Positions 18,653 to 27,038 of a stretch of 64,000 nt of DNA are shown here, piece after piece; within the stretch, counting starts at the first letter, position 1, and each line of letters begins with the position of its first letter. The DNA comes from JBFGCT01 sp963825565. Lineage in GTDB: Bacteria > Actinomycetota > Acidimicrobiia > Acidimicrobiales > Ilumatobacteraceae. The DNA is taken from positions 62,001 through 126,000 of the forward strand of contig CAWGTW010000012.1 in assembly GCA_963825565.1 (NCBI GenBank). Direction: 5' to 3'. Below the pieces are notes generated by a model. The model ran no database searches and had not been told where the DNA came from. It saw nothing but the letters and a program-made list of their open reading frames with translations. Position numbers and translations under genes: made by a program.

Positions 18653-19381
18653 TCACGACGTGACCAGGTCGCGCAGGGTCGCGAGCTTGGCCGGGCCGAT
18701 CCCCGGCACGCGCAGGAGGTCGTCGACGTCGAGGAACGGGCCGTTGCGCTCGCGCTCGGTGACGATCGCCGAGGCCGTCGCCGGGCCGATCCCCGGCAGC
18801 GCGTCGAGCTCGGTGATCGACGCCCGGTTGACGTCGACCGGGCCACGCACGTCGGGGATCTCGCCTCCCCCGGTGTCCGAAGTCGGGAGCTCCTCACCGG
18901 CGACCGGCACGTAGATCCGCGCCCCATCGGCCACCACGGCGGCGAGGTTGATCGCGTCCGGGTCGCCGTCGGGCGTTGCCCCGCCCGCGAGGTCGACCGC
19001 CGCCTGCACACGCGCGCCGGGCGGCAGTTCGTAGACACCGGGGCGCACGACGGCGCCGGTGACGTGGATCATGACCGAACCGGGCGAACCGGGCGAAACG
19101 GGCGAAACGTCCGCCACCGGCGCGGGGAGGGTCGACACCACCGTCCCCGACGTCGCCCGCGGGAGCGACCCCTCGATCGGCGGCTGCGGCACCCGCAGCA
19201 TCCAGTACGCCCCGGTACCGACGACGACGACGGCGAGCGCCGAGAGGACGAGCCGGCCGGGTCCGTACCACCCGACCCAGTCGGCGAGTCGGGTCCGCGG
19301 CGGGCGCGCCGGCCCGGGTCGTTGCAGTTGTTCCACGATCGACCTCCTCGACCGGGCCGGGCGCCGGCGGCGCACGATCAC
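18653..19381 (-). CDS. comEA: ComEA-like DNA-binding protein
   Basis: Membrane-anchored DNA receptor for uptake, 242 residues. One N-terminal helix (LVLSALAVVVVGTGAYWML) is followed by a Ser/Pro linker and an SLBB domain (IHVTGAVVRPGVYELPPGAR and AVDLAGGATPDGDPDAINLA). At the C-terminus are two helix-hairpin-helix motifs (ELDALPGIGPATASAIV and LLRVPGIGPAKLATL). The linker is encoded by a 9-base tandem repeat. It works with ComEC, which lies past one oppositely oriented gene. The conserved position near holA, rpsT and lepA supports orthology. Confidence 0.92.
   Translation of the reverse strand: MIVRRRRPARSRRSIVEQLQRPGPARPPRTRLADWVGWYGPGRLVLSALAVVVVGTGAYWMLRVPQPPIEGSLPRATSGTVVSTLPAPVADVSPVSPGSPGSVMIHVTGAVVRPGVYELPPGARVQAAVDLAGGATPDGDPDAINLAAVVADGARIYVPVAGEELPTSDTGGGEIPDVRGPVDVNRASITELDALPGIGPATASAIVTERERNGPFLDVDDLLRVPGIGPAKLATLRDLVTS
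19077..19103. repeat. 9-bp tandem repeat within comEA linker
   Basis: Three tandem copies of a 9-base unit (GAACCGGGC twice, GAAACGGGC once) plus a degenerate fourth, encoding part of the Ser/Pro-rich linker between the membrane helix and the SLBB domain of ComEA. Slipped-strand changes of linker length are possible. Confidence 0.7.
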
Positions 19382-19438
19382 GGGAGGGAGTCGGTCAGCA
19401 GAACGCTATCGGTCGATCGTCCAGCCGGCGACCGTTGG

Positions 19439-19463
19439 CACCGGGTGTCAGACACCGGGTGTC
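19439..19463. repeat. Dispersed repeat with core GGTGTCAGACACC, copy 1
   Basis: Two direct copies of CACCGGGTGTC separated by AGA. Together they create the 13-base palindromic core GGTGTCAGACACC. It lies just downstream of the polysaccharide deacetylase stop, between that gene and comEA. A related element is at 32909-32935. Confidence 0.7.
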
Positions 19464-19479
19464 CACGCGACCGGTCGGA

Positions 19480-20427
19480 TCACCTCGACGTGGGCAGGTC
19501 GTTGGTGTCGAGACGGGGGAGGCGCAGCGGGTCGTCGCGGTCGAGATCGGCCACGCGGACGTCGGTGGTGAACCCGAACTCGAAGCCGAGGCTCGACGCG
19601 ACCTCGAGGGTGACGTCGTCGAAATCCCCGTGGGGGTAGCAGATCGTCAGCGGTGTCTCCGCTCCCTTCGCGATATCGCGGAGGAACTCGATCGAGTGCG
19701 TGAGATCGGCACGTTGGCCGTCGGCGTCGAGCGAAGTGAGCCAGGGATGGTCGTGGCCGTGGCTGCCGATGTGCATCCCCGCCGAGCACATCATCCGCAG
19801 TTGGTCGTCTGAGCAATAGAGCTCCTCGGCGAACGCCGTCTCGTCGACCGAGACGTACTCGTCGAACAGGTCCGCGACGAGTCGGGTGCGCATCGGTGCC
19901 GGCAGCGCCACCTGCAGCATGCGCTTCACGAAGATCACTTCGGCGGTGTCGAAGCGGTTCGGCTGGGCCGGCGACTCCCAGTGCTCGGTGGCCGTGATCG
20001 ACCCGAACTCGGCGGTGATCTCGTCGGAGATGCGCTGCGCCAACCGCTCGGGCGGGACGCCGGACGCGAGGACGAAGTGGATGCGATGCACGTCGAGCAG
20101 GCGCCGCCGGAGGACCGCGCAGCTCGGCGGGTAGAACGCGCCGGTCAGCCCGCGGTCGACCAGGATCGGCGTGACGTACTGGAAGTGGTCGGAGAACCCG
20201 TCGTCGAAGGTCAGCAGTGCCGCCCGATCCGGGAGCGCCTCGCCGGACCGGATCGCGTCGACGACGTCGTCGACCGAGAGCAGCGTGTAGTTCGCCTCGA
20301 GGTGATCGAGTTGGCCGTTGAAGTCGTCGAGGTCACGGCCGCGGATCGCCGGGTACCGCGTCCGGCGCAACGGCCGCACGTAGTGGTACATCACCACGGT
20401 CAACGGACGCCCGGCGTGAGGGGTCAC
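19480..20427 (-). CDS. Polysaccharide deacetylase (NodB-like)
   Basis: Carbohydrate esterase family 4-type protein, 315 residues, expected to remove acetyl groups from N-acetylated sugars. The family elements are visible: VVMYHYVRP at the N-terminus, the catalytic/metal Asp pair in ALLTFDDGFSDHF, the metal histidines in HIGSHGHDHPWL, and ICYPHGDFDD. No signal peptide is seen, so it may act on a cytoplasmic or lipid-linked substrate. A GTG start at 20427 overlaps the preceding stop by four bases (GTGA), showing translational coupling with the acetyltransferase-like gene. It is the last gene of the LuxC/LuxE operon. Confidence 0.88.
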   Translation of the reverse strand: MTPHAGRPLTVVMYHYVRPLRRTRYPAIRGRDLDDFNGQLDHLEANYTLLSVDDVVDAIRSGEALPDRAALLTFDDGFSDHFQYVTPILVDRGLTGAFYPPSCAVLRRRLLDVHRIHFVLASGVPPERLAQRISDEITAEFGSITATEHWESPAQPNRFDTAEVIFVKRMLQVALPAPMRTRLVADLFDEYVSVDETAFAEELYCSDDQLRMMCSAGMHIGSHGHDHPWLTSLDADGQRADLTHSIEFLRDIAKGAETPLTICYPHGDFDDVTLEVASSLGFEFGFTTDVRVADLDRDDPLRLPRLDTNDLPTSR

Positions 20428-21479
20428 TGGTTGGGCCGATCCTGGTCGACGTCGGCGCGCAGCACCCGGTAGTCCCCGAGCAGCGGCCGACGCACCCAGA
20501 CCGCAGCCCCGAGCGCCCCGTTCTCGCGCTCGAACGGCTCGAAGTGGTCGGGAAGGATCAGTCCGGGCACGGCGTCGGCCGACAGGAAGAGGTCGGGGTC
20601 GAGCCCCTGGTCGACGGCGGCGAACCACATGAGGTCCAGGTACTCGATGCCGTCGCCGTCGAGGAGCCGTTGCAGCGCGCCAGCACCGCGGTTGAGCAGG
20701 TCGAGCGGCCCGTAGGCGTCGACCACCCGGGTCGCCCGCAGCCCAGCGACCGTGACGTCACGGCACACCAGTGCGAGCCGGTCGGCGCCGCCACCGGCGG
20801 CCAGGACGAGCACGTGGTACCGGTAGTTCGGGTGTTCGACGAATCGGCGGGCGACGTAGGTGACCGACTTGCTCGGCCACGTCAACCGGTTGTGCCGCTC
20901 GATGATCGGGTCGAGACGGCGCAGCGCTTCCGGGAAGCCGAGCCGTTCGACCGTCACCAGGGGGTCGGGCGGCGGGGCCGGGATCGTCAGGTCGGCGGGG
21001 ACGAGCGCGATGCCGTCACGGTCGATCCCCCGACCGAGCAGCACGACGTGCGACATCGTCCCCGTGTCGAGTCCCAGGCCGCGGTAGATCTCGTCGGCGA
21101 CCGGGCTCGTGCCGACGGTGAAGTACGCGGCGGCGTCGTTCACGTCGACGAGCGAGCGGAACAGCCGGAGGCCGAGCCGTGGGAAGCGCCGCGTGTCACG
21201 AACGTGCCAGATCGCGCCGCCGACGACCGCGGCGGGCGCGCCGCCGGGCGAGCGCGCCTCGTGGGGGATGAAACCGAACAACCCCTCGAGTTGCCCGTCG
21301 GCCTCGGCGAGCAGGAACGACAGGTCGCCCTCGCCGAACGTGTGCTGCCACGCGAGCAGTTCGGGCCGGCGGACGAACACGTGGTCGCGCCGCCAGTGGT
21401 CGTCGAGGTAGTCGACGATCGCCGCGAGATCGGCCAGCCGGGCCGGCCGGATCACGGCATCGGTCACCCGGTCGGGCAC
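20424..21479 (-). CDS. GNAT-like acyltransferase of the LuxE-LuxC operon
   Basis: Protein of about 351 residues whose N-terminal half reads as a GNAT N-acyltransferase (VIRPARLADLAAIVDYLDD, FLLAEADGQLEGLFGFIPHE, YFTVGTSPVADEIYRGLGLD). The C-terminal half is a second, more degenerate GNAT- or FemAB-like fold (RRLDPIIERHNRLTWPSKS, LVCRDVTVAGLRATRVVDAYG). Similar two-lobed proteins occur in capsule and O-antigen loci, where they acylate amino sugars; the assignment here is by fold pattern only. The GTG start at 21479 lies two bases after the LuxE-LuxC stop. The acyl donor may be the operon's acyl carrier protein. Confidence 0.65.
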   Translation of the reverse strand: MPDRVTDAVIRPARLADLAAIVDYLDDHWRRDHVFVRRPELLAWQHTFGEGDLSFLLAEADGQLEGLFGFIPHEARSPGGAPAAVVGGAIWHVRDTRRFPRLGLRLFRSLVDVNDAAAYFTVGTSPVADEIYRGLGLDTGTMSHVVLLGRGIDRDGIALVPADLTIPAPPPDPLVTVERLGFPEALRRLDPIIERHNRLTWPSKSVTYVARRFVEHPNYRYHVLVLAAGGGADRLALVCRDVTVAGLRATRVVDAYGPLDLLNRGAGALQRLLDGDGIEYLDLMWFAAVDQGLDPDLFLSADAVPGLILPDHFEPFERENGALGAAVWVRRPLLGDYRVLRADVDQDRPNQ

Positions 21480-21481
21480 CG

Positions 21482-23932
21482 CTACCGAGGCCCGCCGACC
21501 GTCACCCATCGCACCATCTCGTTCATCGCGACCACGCCGTCCCAGGGGGTGTCGAAGTGGGTCATCGACCCGATCTCCGGGCAGCGTTCCGCCCCGCGCC
21601 GGGTCGCCCGCTCGGCGAACGCCTGCCGGCGCCCGCCGCCCAGCGCGAGCCCGACGGTCTGGATCTCGGGCGACGCGAACTCGGCCGCCTCCAGCACGTC
21701 GTCGACCGGTCGCACGGTGATCACCCGCGAGTAGGTCGGCGTCGCCAGGCCGGAGCCCTCGTCGTACAGCACGGTCCATTCCGCTGTGTCGTCGCCCCAG
21801 ACCGTGCCGACGAACTCGTGGACCGCCCGGGCGGCGTGGACCGCGTGCTCGGCCTCGGCGGACATCGGCGGAGCGGGCAGCCGCCGGGCGGCCTTGCGCA
21901 TCTCCTCGGCGAGGAGTCCGGCGAACTCCTCGGGCTCCACATCGCCACCGCGCTCGACGAAGATCGTGTGCGGCGAGGCACACGCGGTCTGCTCGAAGAC
22001 GCTGGCGTCGGTCGCCGCCCGGCGGGCCAGCTTCTTGACCGCCCGCGGCGTCGACAGCGCGTCGGCACCGATCGCCATGTACGACAGCTTCGGGCCGAAG
22101 ACGAGATCGGTCGTCGCCGGCCGCCGTGGGAGGCCGACCACCGCCTCGACCGCCTCCGCGCCGCCCCAGGCGAGGCGGACGTCGGCAGCCTCGCTGAGCT
22201 GGGACGCGAGGTCGGTGCGGGTGCGATCGAAGGCGACGACGGCGACGGCATCGAGCAGCACGTTGCCCTCGATCGAGCGACCGCCCGGCGACGTGAACGC
22301 CAGCCCTTCGAACGCGTCGAGCAGCACCGGCACGGCCATCGGGACGTCGGACGACGCCTTGAGCAGGTTGGCGTTCTTGACCAGCAGGCTCTGGACGAGC
22401 GTCAGCATCCCGAGCACCGGCACGTTGCCCGACAACCAGTGGGCGACAAGCCCTCGCGGGTGGGCCCGCATCATCTGGCCCGGTACGTCCGGGATCGGCC
22501 GGAACCCGTCGAGATGTCCTCGCCGCCCGAACAGCGAGAAGTCGGCCAAGCGGCGGAGCCGGTTCGGTTCACACCACTCGACCAGGAACGCGAGCCCGGG
22601 CACCGGTGACGCCCCGGCCGCCGCCTGCCACCGCAGCCGCGCCGCCGAGATCAACCCGATGATGTCGTCGACGGAGTACTCCGCCAGACGCGCCTGGCCG
22701 CCCCGGACGCCATCGATCAGCGCGTCGAGCCGAACCCGGTCGGGTGCGTCCGGCGGCGGATCGATGCGGGAGCGCAGGACGGCGAACTCGCCGGTGTCGA
22801 GGCGGCGGGCCGTCCGGTCGACCACGGAGATCACCCTGGTCGCCATGACGTCGCCGCAACCGCGCACGTCGGCGGCCTGGACCCGCCCGACGATGCGGAA
22901 GCGACGGCCGAGGCGTCCGCACGGGCACGGTCGAGCGTCGACGACGCCCAGGTCGTCGGTGACGACCACGTTGCCCGGGTACGAGTGCGGGATGGGGGTG
23001 GCGAACGACATCAGCCCCGACGTGCCGTCGGCGAGCGGCGCCCGCGTGGCCGGATCGAGAACTTGCACCTCGGCGAACACCGGCACGTGCTTCCACCCCT
23101 CGGCACAGTCCGGGTAGTTGAGCCCCATCTGCTCGGTGAAGCCGTACACGTCGATCACCCGGTCGGCCGCCACGCCGAAGGCCGTGCCGATCACGTCGGC
23201 GAAGGCCGTTCGCGTCACCCGCTCGGATTCGAGCTGTTTCCAGCCGCCGATGTGCAGGACGGTCGAGCCTGCCGGCAGCGTCAGTTCCGCCCCGACCGAA
23301 CGCAGCCGGCCGACCTCGGCGAACAGCACGTACGTGAACCCGAATGCCACCGCGGGCGAACCGGCGAGCGATCCGATCGCCTCGGCGAGACGCTCCTCGT
23401 TCAGCCGCAAGTTGCCGTCCCGATCGGCGTCGATCACGAAGTGCGCCGACGAGGAGAACCGGAGATACGCGAGCGTGGCGGCGCGTCGCGCCCCGATCGC
23501 CGCCCGGTGCGGCCCCGCCGGATCGACGTCGAAGACGACGAACGGCCGGCGGCACGTCCCGAGGTAGTCGGCCATCACCTTGGCCATCGCCACCGCCTGC
23601 CGCTTGGCCGTGACCTTGTCGACGAGGACGGTCGACGGGACCCCGCTCGTCGCCGAGGAGTGGAGGCGGAACCGAACGTCGCCGTCGGGTACCGACACGA
23701 GCGACGGACCGAGCAGCTTGAAGACGCTCACCGGGACCGCCGGCAGATCGGCGAGCCGGCCGGAGAAGTGCCCAGGGTCGAAGCGGCGGGCGTCGCACCA
23801 CCGGCGGTAGGGCGCGCTGTGTTCGTAATGATGCCCGAGCTCGGTGAGGATCGCGTCGAGCAGCAGCGGTTGCTTCGCGTCGTCGGCGAGGCCGTAGGGC
23901 CCTGCGGCGAACAGCTCCTCGATCGACGTCAT
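21482..23932 (-). CDS. LuxE-LuxC fusion: acyl-protein synthetase/acyl-CoA reductase
   Basis: Two-domain protein of 816 residues. Residues 1-375 match LuxE, an adenylating acyl-protein synthetase: HSSATSGVPS (91-100), GGWKQ (229-233), VYGFTEQMG (262-270), and CPCG (336-339). Residues 390-816 match LuxC, an NADPH-dependent acyl reductase: HWLSGNVPVLGMLTLVQS, KNANLLKASSDVP, and the catalytic Cys651 in FEQTACASPHTIFVE. In luminous bacteria the separate LuxE and LuxC proteins pass an activated acyl group to the reductase cysteine and release an aldehyde. Fusion would channel the same steps. No luciferase luxAB is present, so the aldehyde is probably a biosynthetic intermediate. The ATG overlaps the Fe-alcohol dehydrogenase stop by four bases. 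Confidence 0.88.
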   Translation of the reverse strand: MTSIEELFAAGPYGLADDAKQPLLLDAILTELGHHYEHSAPYRRWCDARRFDPGHFSGRLADLPAVPVSVFKLLGPSLVSVPDGDVRFRLHSSATSGVPSTVLVDKVTAKRQAVAMAKVMADYLGTCRRPFVVFDVDPAGPHRAAIGARRAATLAYLRFSSSAHFVIDADRDGNLRLNEERLAEAIGSLAGSPAVAFGFTYVLFAEVGRLRSVGAELTLPAGSTVLHIGGWKQLESERVTRTAFADVIGTAFGVAADRVIDVYGFTEQMGLNYPDCAEGWKHVPVFAEVQVLDPATRAPLADGTSGLMSFATPIPHSYPGNVVVTDDLGVVDARPCPCGRLGRRFRIVGRVQAADVRGCGDVMATRVISVVDRTARRLDTGEFAVLRSRIDPPPDAPDRVRLDALIDGVRGGQARLAEYSVDDIIGLISAARLRWQAAAGASPVPGLAFLVEWCEPNRLRRLADFSLFGRRGHLDGFRPIPDVPGQMMRAHPRGLVAHWLSGNVPVLGMLTLVQSLLVKNANLLKASSDVPMAVPVLLDAFEGLAFTSPGGRSIEGNVLLDAVAVVAFDRTRTDLASQLSEAADVRLAWGGAEAVEAVVGLPRRPATTDLVFGPKLSYMAIGADALSTPRAVKKLARRAATDASVFEQTACASPHTIFVERGGDVEPEEFAGLLAEEMRKAARRLPAPPMSAEAEHAVHAARAVHEFVGTVWGDDTAEWTVLYDEGSGLATPTYSRVITVRPVDDVLEAAEFASPEIQTVGLALGGGRRQAFAERATRRGAERCPEIGSMTHFDTPWDGVVAMNEMVRWVTVGGPR

Positions 23933-25080
23933 CGATGGACATCCAAGCAGGTGCGGACCACGCCGGTGAGGAACTGCGCGTCGGCGGCAACCGGATTGGT
24001 CCGTGCCGCCGGATCGGCGGCGGCCGCCTCGACCAGCCCGCCGACGCGGTCGGCGACCCCCGGGTCGAGACGGCGCGGCACCCCGGTCGCTGCGGCGATC
24101 TCATCGACCAGCGCCCCGATGCCATCGTGCCCACCGGGGATTCCCGCCGCCGATGCGAGCGCCGCGTACCGTGTCGCGACCGCCGGGCTGCGGGTCGAGT
24201 TGTGGCTGATCACGCCCGGGAGCAGGATGGCGTTCGCCTCGCCGTGGGGGTGGACGTCGCCGAGGTGGTGGGCGAGCGCGTGGCTGGCGCCGACCAGGCA
24301 GTGGTTCTGGATCCAACCGGCCTCCATCGCCGCATACTGCAGCCGTCGCAGCGACGGCGCCGCGCGCTGCTCGACCGCCGGCCGCCACTCGCTGGCGACG
24401 ACGCGCAGCGCGCCTTCACCGAGCACGTCCATCAGCGGGTTGGAGACGGTCGACACGTAGCCCTCGACCACGTGGCTCAACGCGTCGAGCAGCGAGGCGC
24501 CGAACGCCCGGTCCGGGAGCCCGACCAGGAACTCGGGGACGAGCACGACGGCGTCGGGGATCAGCTCGTCGGACACGATCGGCAGCTTCGAGCCACCGGC
24601 CATCACCACCGCTGCCGACGACACCTCGGACCCGCTGCCGGCGGTCGTCGGCACGGCGACGAAACGCGCCCGGCCGCGCGGGCTCGACGACCACCGCACC
24701 GGTCCGCCGTCGGCCAGGTCGATGTCGGGGAGGGCGTAGCGCAGCCAGGCGAGCTTCGCCCCGTCGATCACCGCGCCGCCCCCGACCGCCACGATCACGT
24801 CCGGTGCAAGCCGTTCGAGATCGCCGACCGTCCCGACGAGCGCACCGAGCTCGGGCTCACCCGCCCAGGAGGGTTCGAGCACCTCGAACGCCGTGCCGCG
24901 CAGCCGCTCGACGATTCGGGCGGCGGGTGCACTGCCGACGACGCTCCGGCTCATGACCACGGCCACACGTGCCGCGGCGAGCGTCCGGAAGACGAGCGAG
25001 GCGTCGTCGCCGTGATAACACTCCGGCGGCGTCCGGAACGTGGCGATCGCCGGCCCTCGCGGGCGGAACAGCGCGCTCAC
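23929..25080 (-). CDS. Iron-containing alcohol dehydrogenase
   Basis: Group III NAD(P)-dependent alcohol dehydrogenase, 383 residues. It has the nucleotide-binding VIVAVGGGAVIDGAK (96-109), PTTAGSGSE (144-152), and metal ligands at Asp199 and His203 (LLDALSHVVEGY), His267 (SHALAHHLG) and His279 (VHPHGEANAILLP). These match the Asp-His-His-His set of FucO-like enzymes. It most simply reduces the aldehyde released by the LuxE-LuxC fusion to an alcohol, though oxidation is possible. The GTG at 25080 overlaps the ligase stop (GTGA), and its own stop overlaps the next ATG. It is in the same operon. Confidence 0.9.
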   Translation of the reverse strand: MSALFRPRGPAIATFRTPPECYHGDDASLVFRTLAAARVAVVMSRSVVGSAPAARIVERLRGTAFEVLEPSWAGEPELGALVGTVGDLERLAPDVIVAVGGGAVIDGAKLAWLRYALPDIDLADGGPVRWSSSPRGRARFVAVPTTAGSGSEVSSAAVVMAGGSKLPIVSDELIPDAVVLVPEFLVGLPDRAFGASLLDALSHVVEGYVSTVSNPLMDVLGEGALRVVASEWRPAVEQRAAPSLRRLQYAAMEAGWIQNHCLVGASHALAHHLGDVHPHGEANAILLPGVISHNSTRSPAVATRYAALASAAGIPGGHDGIGALVDEIAAATGVPRRLDPGVADRVGGLVEAAAADPAARTNPVAADAQFLTGVVRTCLDVHR

Positions 25081-26504
25081 CGCGGCACCGGCTGGTCGAC
25101 CTGCCGGCGCTGGATCTTGCCCGACGACGTGCGCGGCACGCGCTCGATGAACTCCAGTCGCGTGGGGATCTTGTACGCCTCGACCAGGTTGCGCAGCACG
25201 TGGCGCACGCCCGCAAGGTCGACCGCCTCGGGATCGCCGACGACCCGGGCGAGGACGGTTGCCCCCGACGTCGGATCGGGTGCCTCGACACAGACGCAAT
25301 CGACCACCCCGGGCACGTGCGACATCGCAGCCTCCACCTCGGCCGGCGCCACCATCTTGCCGCCGACGTTGATCAGCTCGGTCAGCCGGCCGACCAGGAC
25401 GAGCGTGCCCGACTCGTCGAGCACGCCGAGGTCGCCGGTGCGGAACCACTCGCCGTGGAAGGCCCGCACGGTGGCGGCTGCGTCGTCCCAGTACCCGGCT
25501 GTCACCATGTCGCCGGCGACGCACACCTCGCCTTCCTCGCCCGCGGGCATGTCGTGGCCGCTGGCGTCTTTGACCGCGATCCGCACATGTGGGCCGGGCC
25601 GCCCGACGGCATCGAGCCGATCGGCGTCCTCGTGGAACTCCTGGAACGCGGCGCGCGAGGCTTCGGTGAGCCCGTAGTGCATGCAGATGCGCGTCGTCGG
25701 CAGGAGCTCGGCGAGCCGCCCCTTTTCCGCCGGTGACATCGGCGCGCTGCCGAGCTCGAGGTACCGGAGCTGGCCGGAGAAGGCACCGAGGCGGTCGCCG
25801 CTCAGCGAGCGCAGGAGCGCCCACGCCGCCGGAACGAGCGCGAGGCCGGTGACGCCGAGGTCGTCGATCGTGGCGAAAAGGCGCTTCGGACGACCGAAAC
25901 CGTCGACGAGCGCGATGCGCGCCCCGGCCCACAGGGCACAGCGCAACCGGCCGAGGCCGAAGCTGTGCGACAGCGGCAGGGCGATCGCCTCGACATCGTC
26001 GGATCGGGTGCCGACGAAGGCGTTGATGTTGCGGACCGACGCGACGAGATTGCGATGGCTGAGAACCACCCCTTTGGGAACCCCGGTCGTCCCGGTGGTG
26101 AACAGGATGTCGGCCGGGGCATCGGGGGCCGGTGGTGCCGGGTCGACCGCTCGACCGCGGCGCGGGGCAGGCTGGTGCCCGTCGAGCGTCGCCACCGGCC
26201 CGACCAGCGACTCGATCAGGTCCCGGCGTGCACGCGGAAGGCCGGGATCGAGCGGGACGGCGATCGCGCCGATCGCGTGGGTCGCGAGGTAGCCGACGAC
26301 GAAGCCGGGGTCGCTGCTCGCCCGCAACAGGACGCGATCGCCCGCCCCGACGCCGCGCCCGGCGAGCCCGGCCGCCACCCGGCGAACCTCGTCGACGACG
26401 GCGGCGTAGGTGAGCGACGAGCGGTCTGGCAGGTCGAGCGCCACCTGGTCGGGGTTCCGGCGGGCGTGGGCGTCGACGGCCTCCAGCAGCGTTGCGGGCG
26501 CCAC
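25077..26504 (-). CDS. Acyl-AMP ligase (ANL superfamily)
   Basis: Adenylate-forming enzyme of 475 residues that activates a carboxylic acid with ATP and transfers it to a thiol, here probably the adjacent acyl carrier protein. It has the P-loop-like LFTTGTTGVPKG (134-145), the A5 motif MHYGLTEASRAAFQ, GEWFRTGDLGVLDESG (A7), GRLTELINVGGKMVAPAEVE (A8) and RTSSGKIQRRQ (A10 lysine). The closest types are the small acyl-ACP synthetase-like ligases. The acid substrate cannot be read from the sequence. A GTG start lies six bases after the acyl carrier protein stop. Confidence 0.87.
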   Translation of the reverse strand: MAPATLLEAVDAHARRNPDQVALDLPDRSSLTYAAVVDEVRRVAAGLAGRGVGAGDRVLLRASSDPGFVVGYLATHAIGAIAVPLDPGLPRARRDLIESLVGPVATLDGHQPAPRRGRAVDPAPPAPDAPADILFTTGTTGVPKGVVLSHRNLVASVRNINAFVGTRSDDVEAIALPLSHSFGLGRLRCALWAGARIALVDGFGRPKRLFATIDDLGVTGLALVPAAWALLRSLSGDRLGAFSGQLRYLELGSAPMSPAEKGRLAELLPTTRICMHYGLTEASRAAFQEFHEDADRLDAVGRPGPHVRIAVKDASGHDMPAGEEGEVCVAGDMVTAGYWDDAAATVRAFHGEWFRTGDLGVLDESGTLVLVGRLTELINVGGKMVAPAEVEAAMSHVPGVVDCVCVEAPDPTSGATVLARVVGDPEAVDLAGVRHVLRNLVEAYKIPTRLEFIERVPRTSSGKIQRRQVDQPVPR

Positions 26505-26510
26505 GGGACC

Positions 26511-26750
26511 CTACGGTGACCCGAGCAGGTCGATGATGTCACCGACGCTCTCGAGCTCGAACGCCTCGTCGACGTCGATCGGCCGCCCGAACCGTCGCTC
26601 GAGCCCGGCGACCAGGGCCACCTGCGCCAGCGAGTCCCACTCGGGGAGATCGCCGACCCCGACCTCGTCGTCGAGCAGCTGCGGATCGACGCCGAGCGTT
26701 TCCGCGACGAACTGGCGAATGCTCACGTCGGTGGGCTGCACTGCTTCCAT
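26511..26750 (-). CDS. Acyl carrier protein
   Basis: Carrier protein of 79 residues with a four-helix pattern and the phosphopantetheine attachment serine in LPEWDSLAQV (Ser40). The ATG at 26750 has AAGG in front and gives the standard length. A TTG at 26777 would add nine residues and has no binding site. It is the first gene of the six-gene operon, whose promoter should lie in 26760-26990. It is not the housekeeping AcpP, because it lacks fatty-acid synthase neighbours and sits with a dedicated ligase. Confidence 0.85.
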   Translation of the reverse strand: MEAVQPTDVSIRQFVAETLGVDPQLLDDEVGVGDLPEWDSLAQVALVAGLERRFGRPIDVDEAFELESVGDIIDLLGSP

Positions 26751-26991
26751 CTGCCTTGTCACACCAGGTTCGGGCAATGATCTGCCGGGAGGGCTCGCCG
26801 ATCATACCCTGTGACGACGCGTCTCCGGTGGCTCTCGGGGCGTCGCGACGGCCGACGAGGACGCGGCGTCGTCGCGCCGCGTGCCGAAGCGACGGTGGGT
26901 GAGCGGACGCGCTCGTCGAGCGGGCGGCGGCGCGGGTGATCGTCGCATCGAGTTCGGGCGGGGAGGCGCTCGGCGCGCGCCGACCGGCAGC

Positions 26992-27038
26992 TCGGGTTGA
27001 TCGCCGGCCGACGACGCGCAGGTCGGCGATCAACCCGA
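26992..27038. terminator. Long hairpin overlapping the desaturase stop codon
   Basis: Perfect 14-base arms (TCGGGTTGATCGCC and its complement) with a 19-base centre. The pairing can extend inward by about four more base pairs. The right arm contains the desaturase stop codon. It lies between the desaturase gene and the promoter region of the acyl carrier protein operon, so it probably insulates the two units. There is no U-tract, as is common in actinobacteria. Confidence 0.6.
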
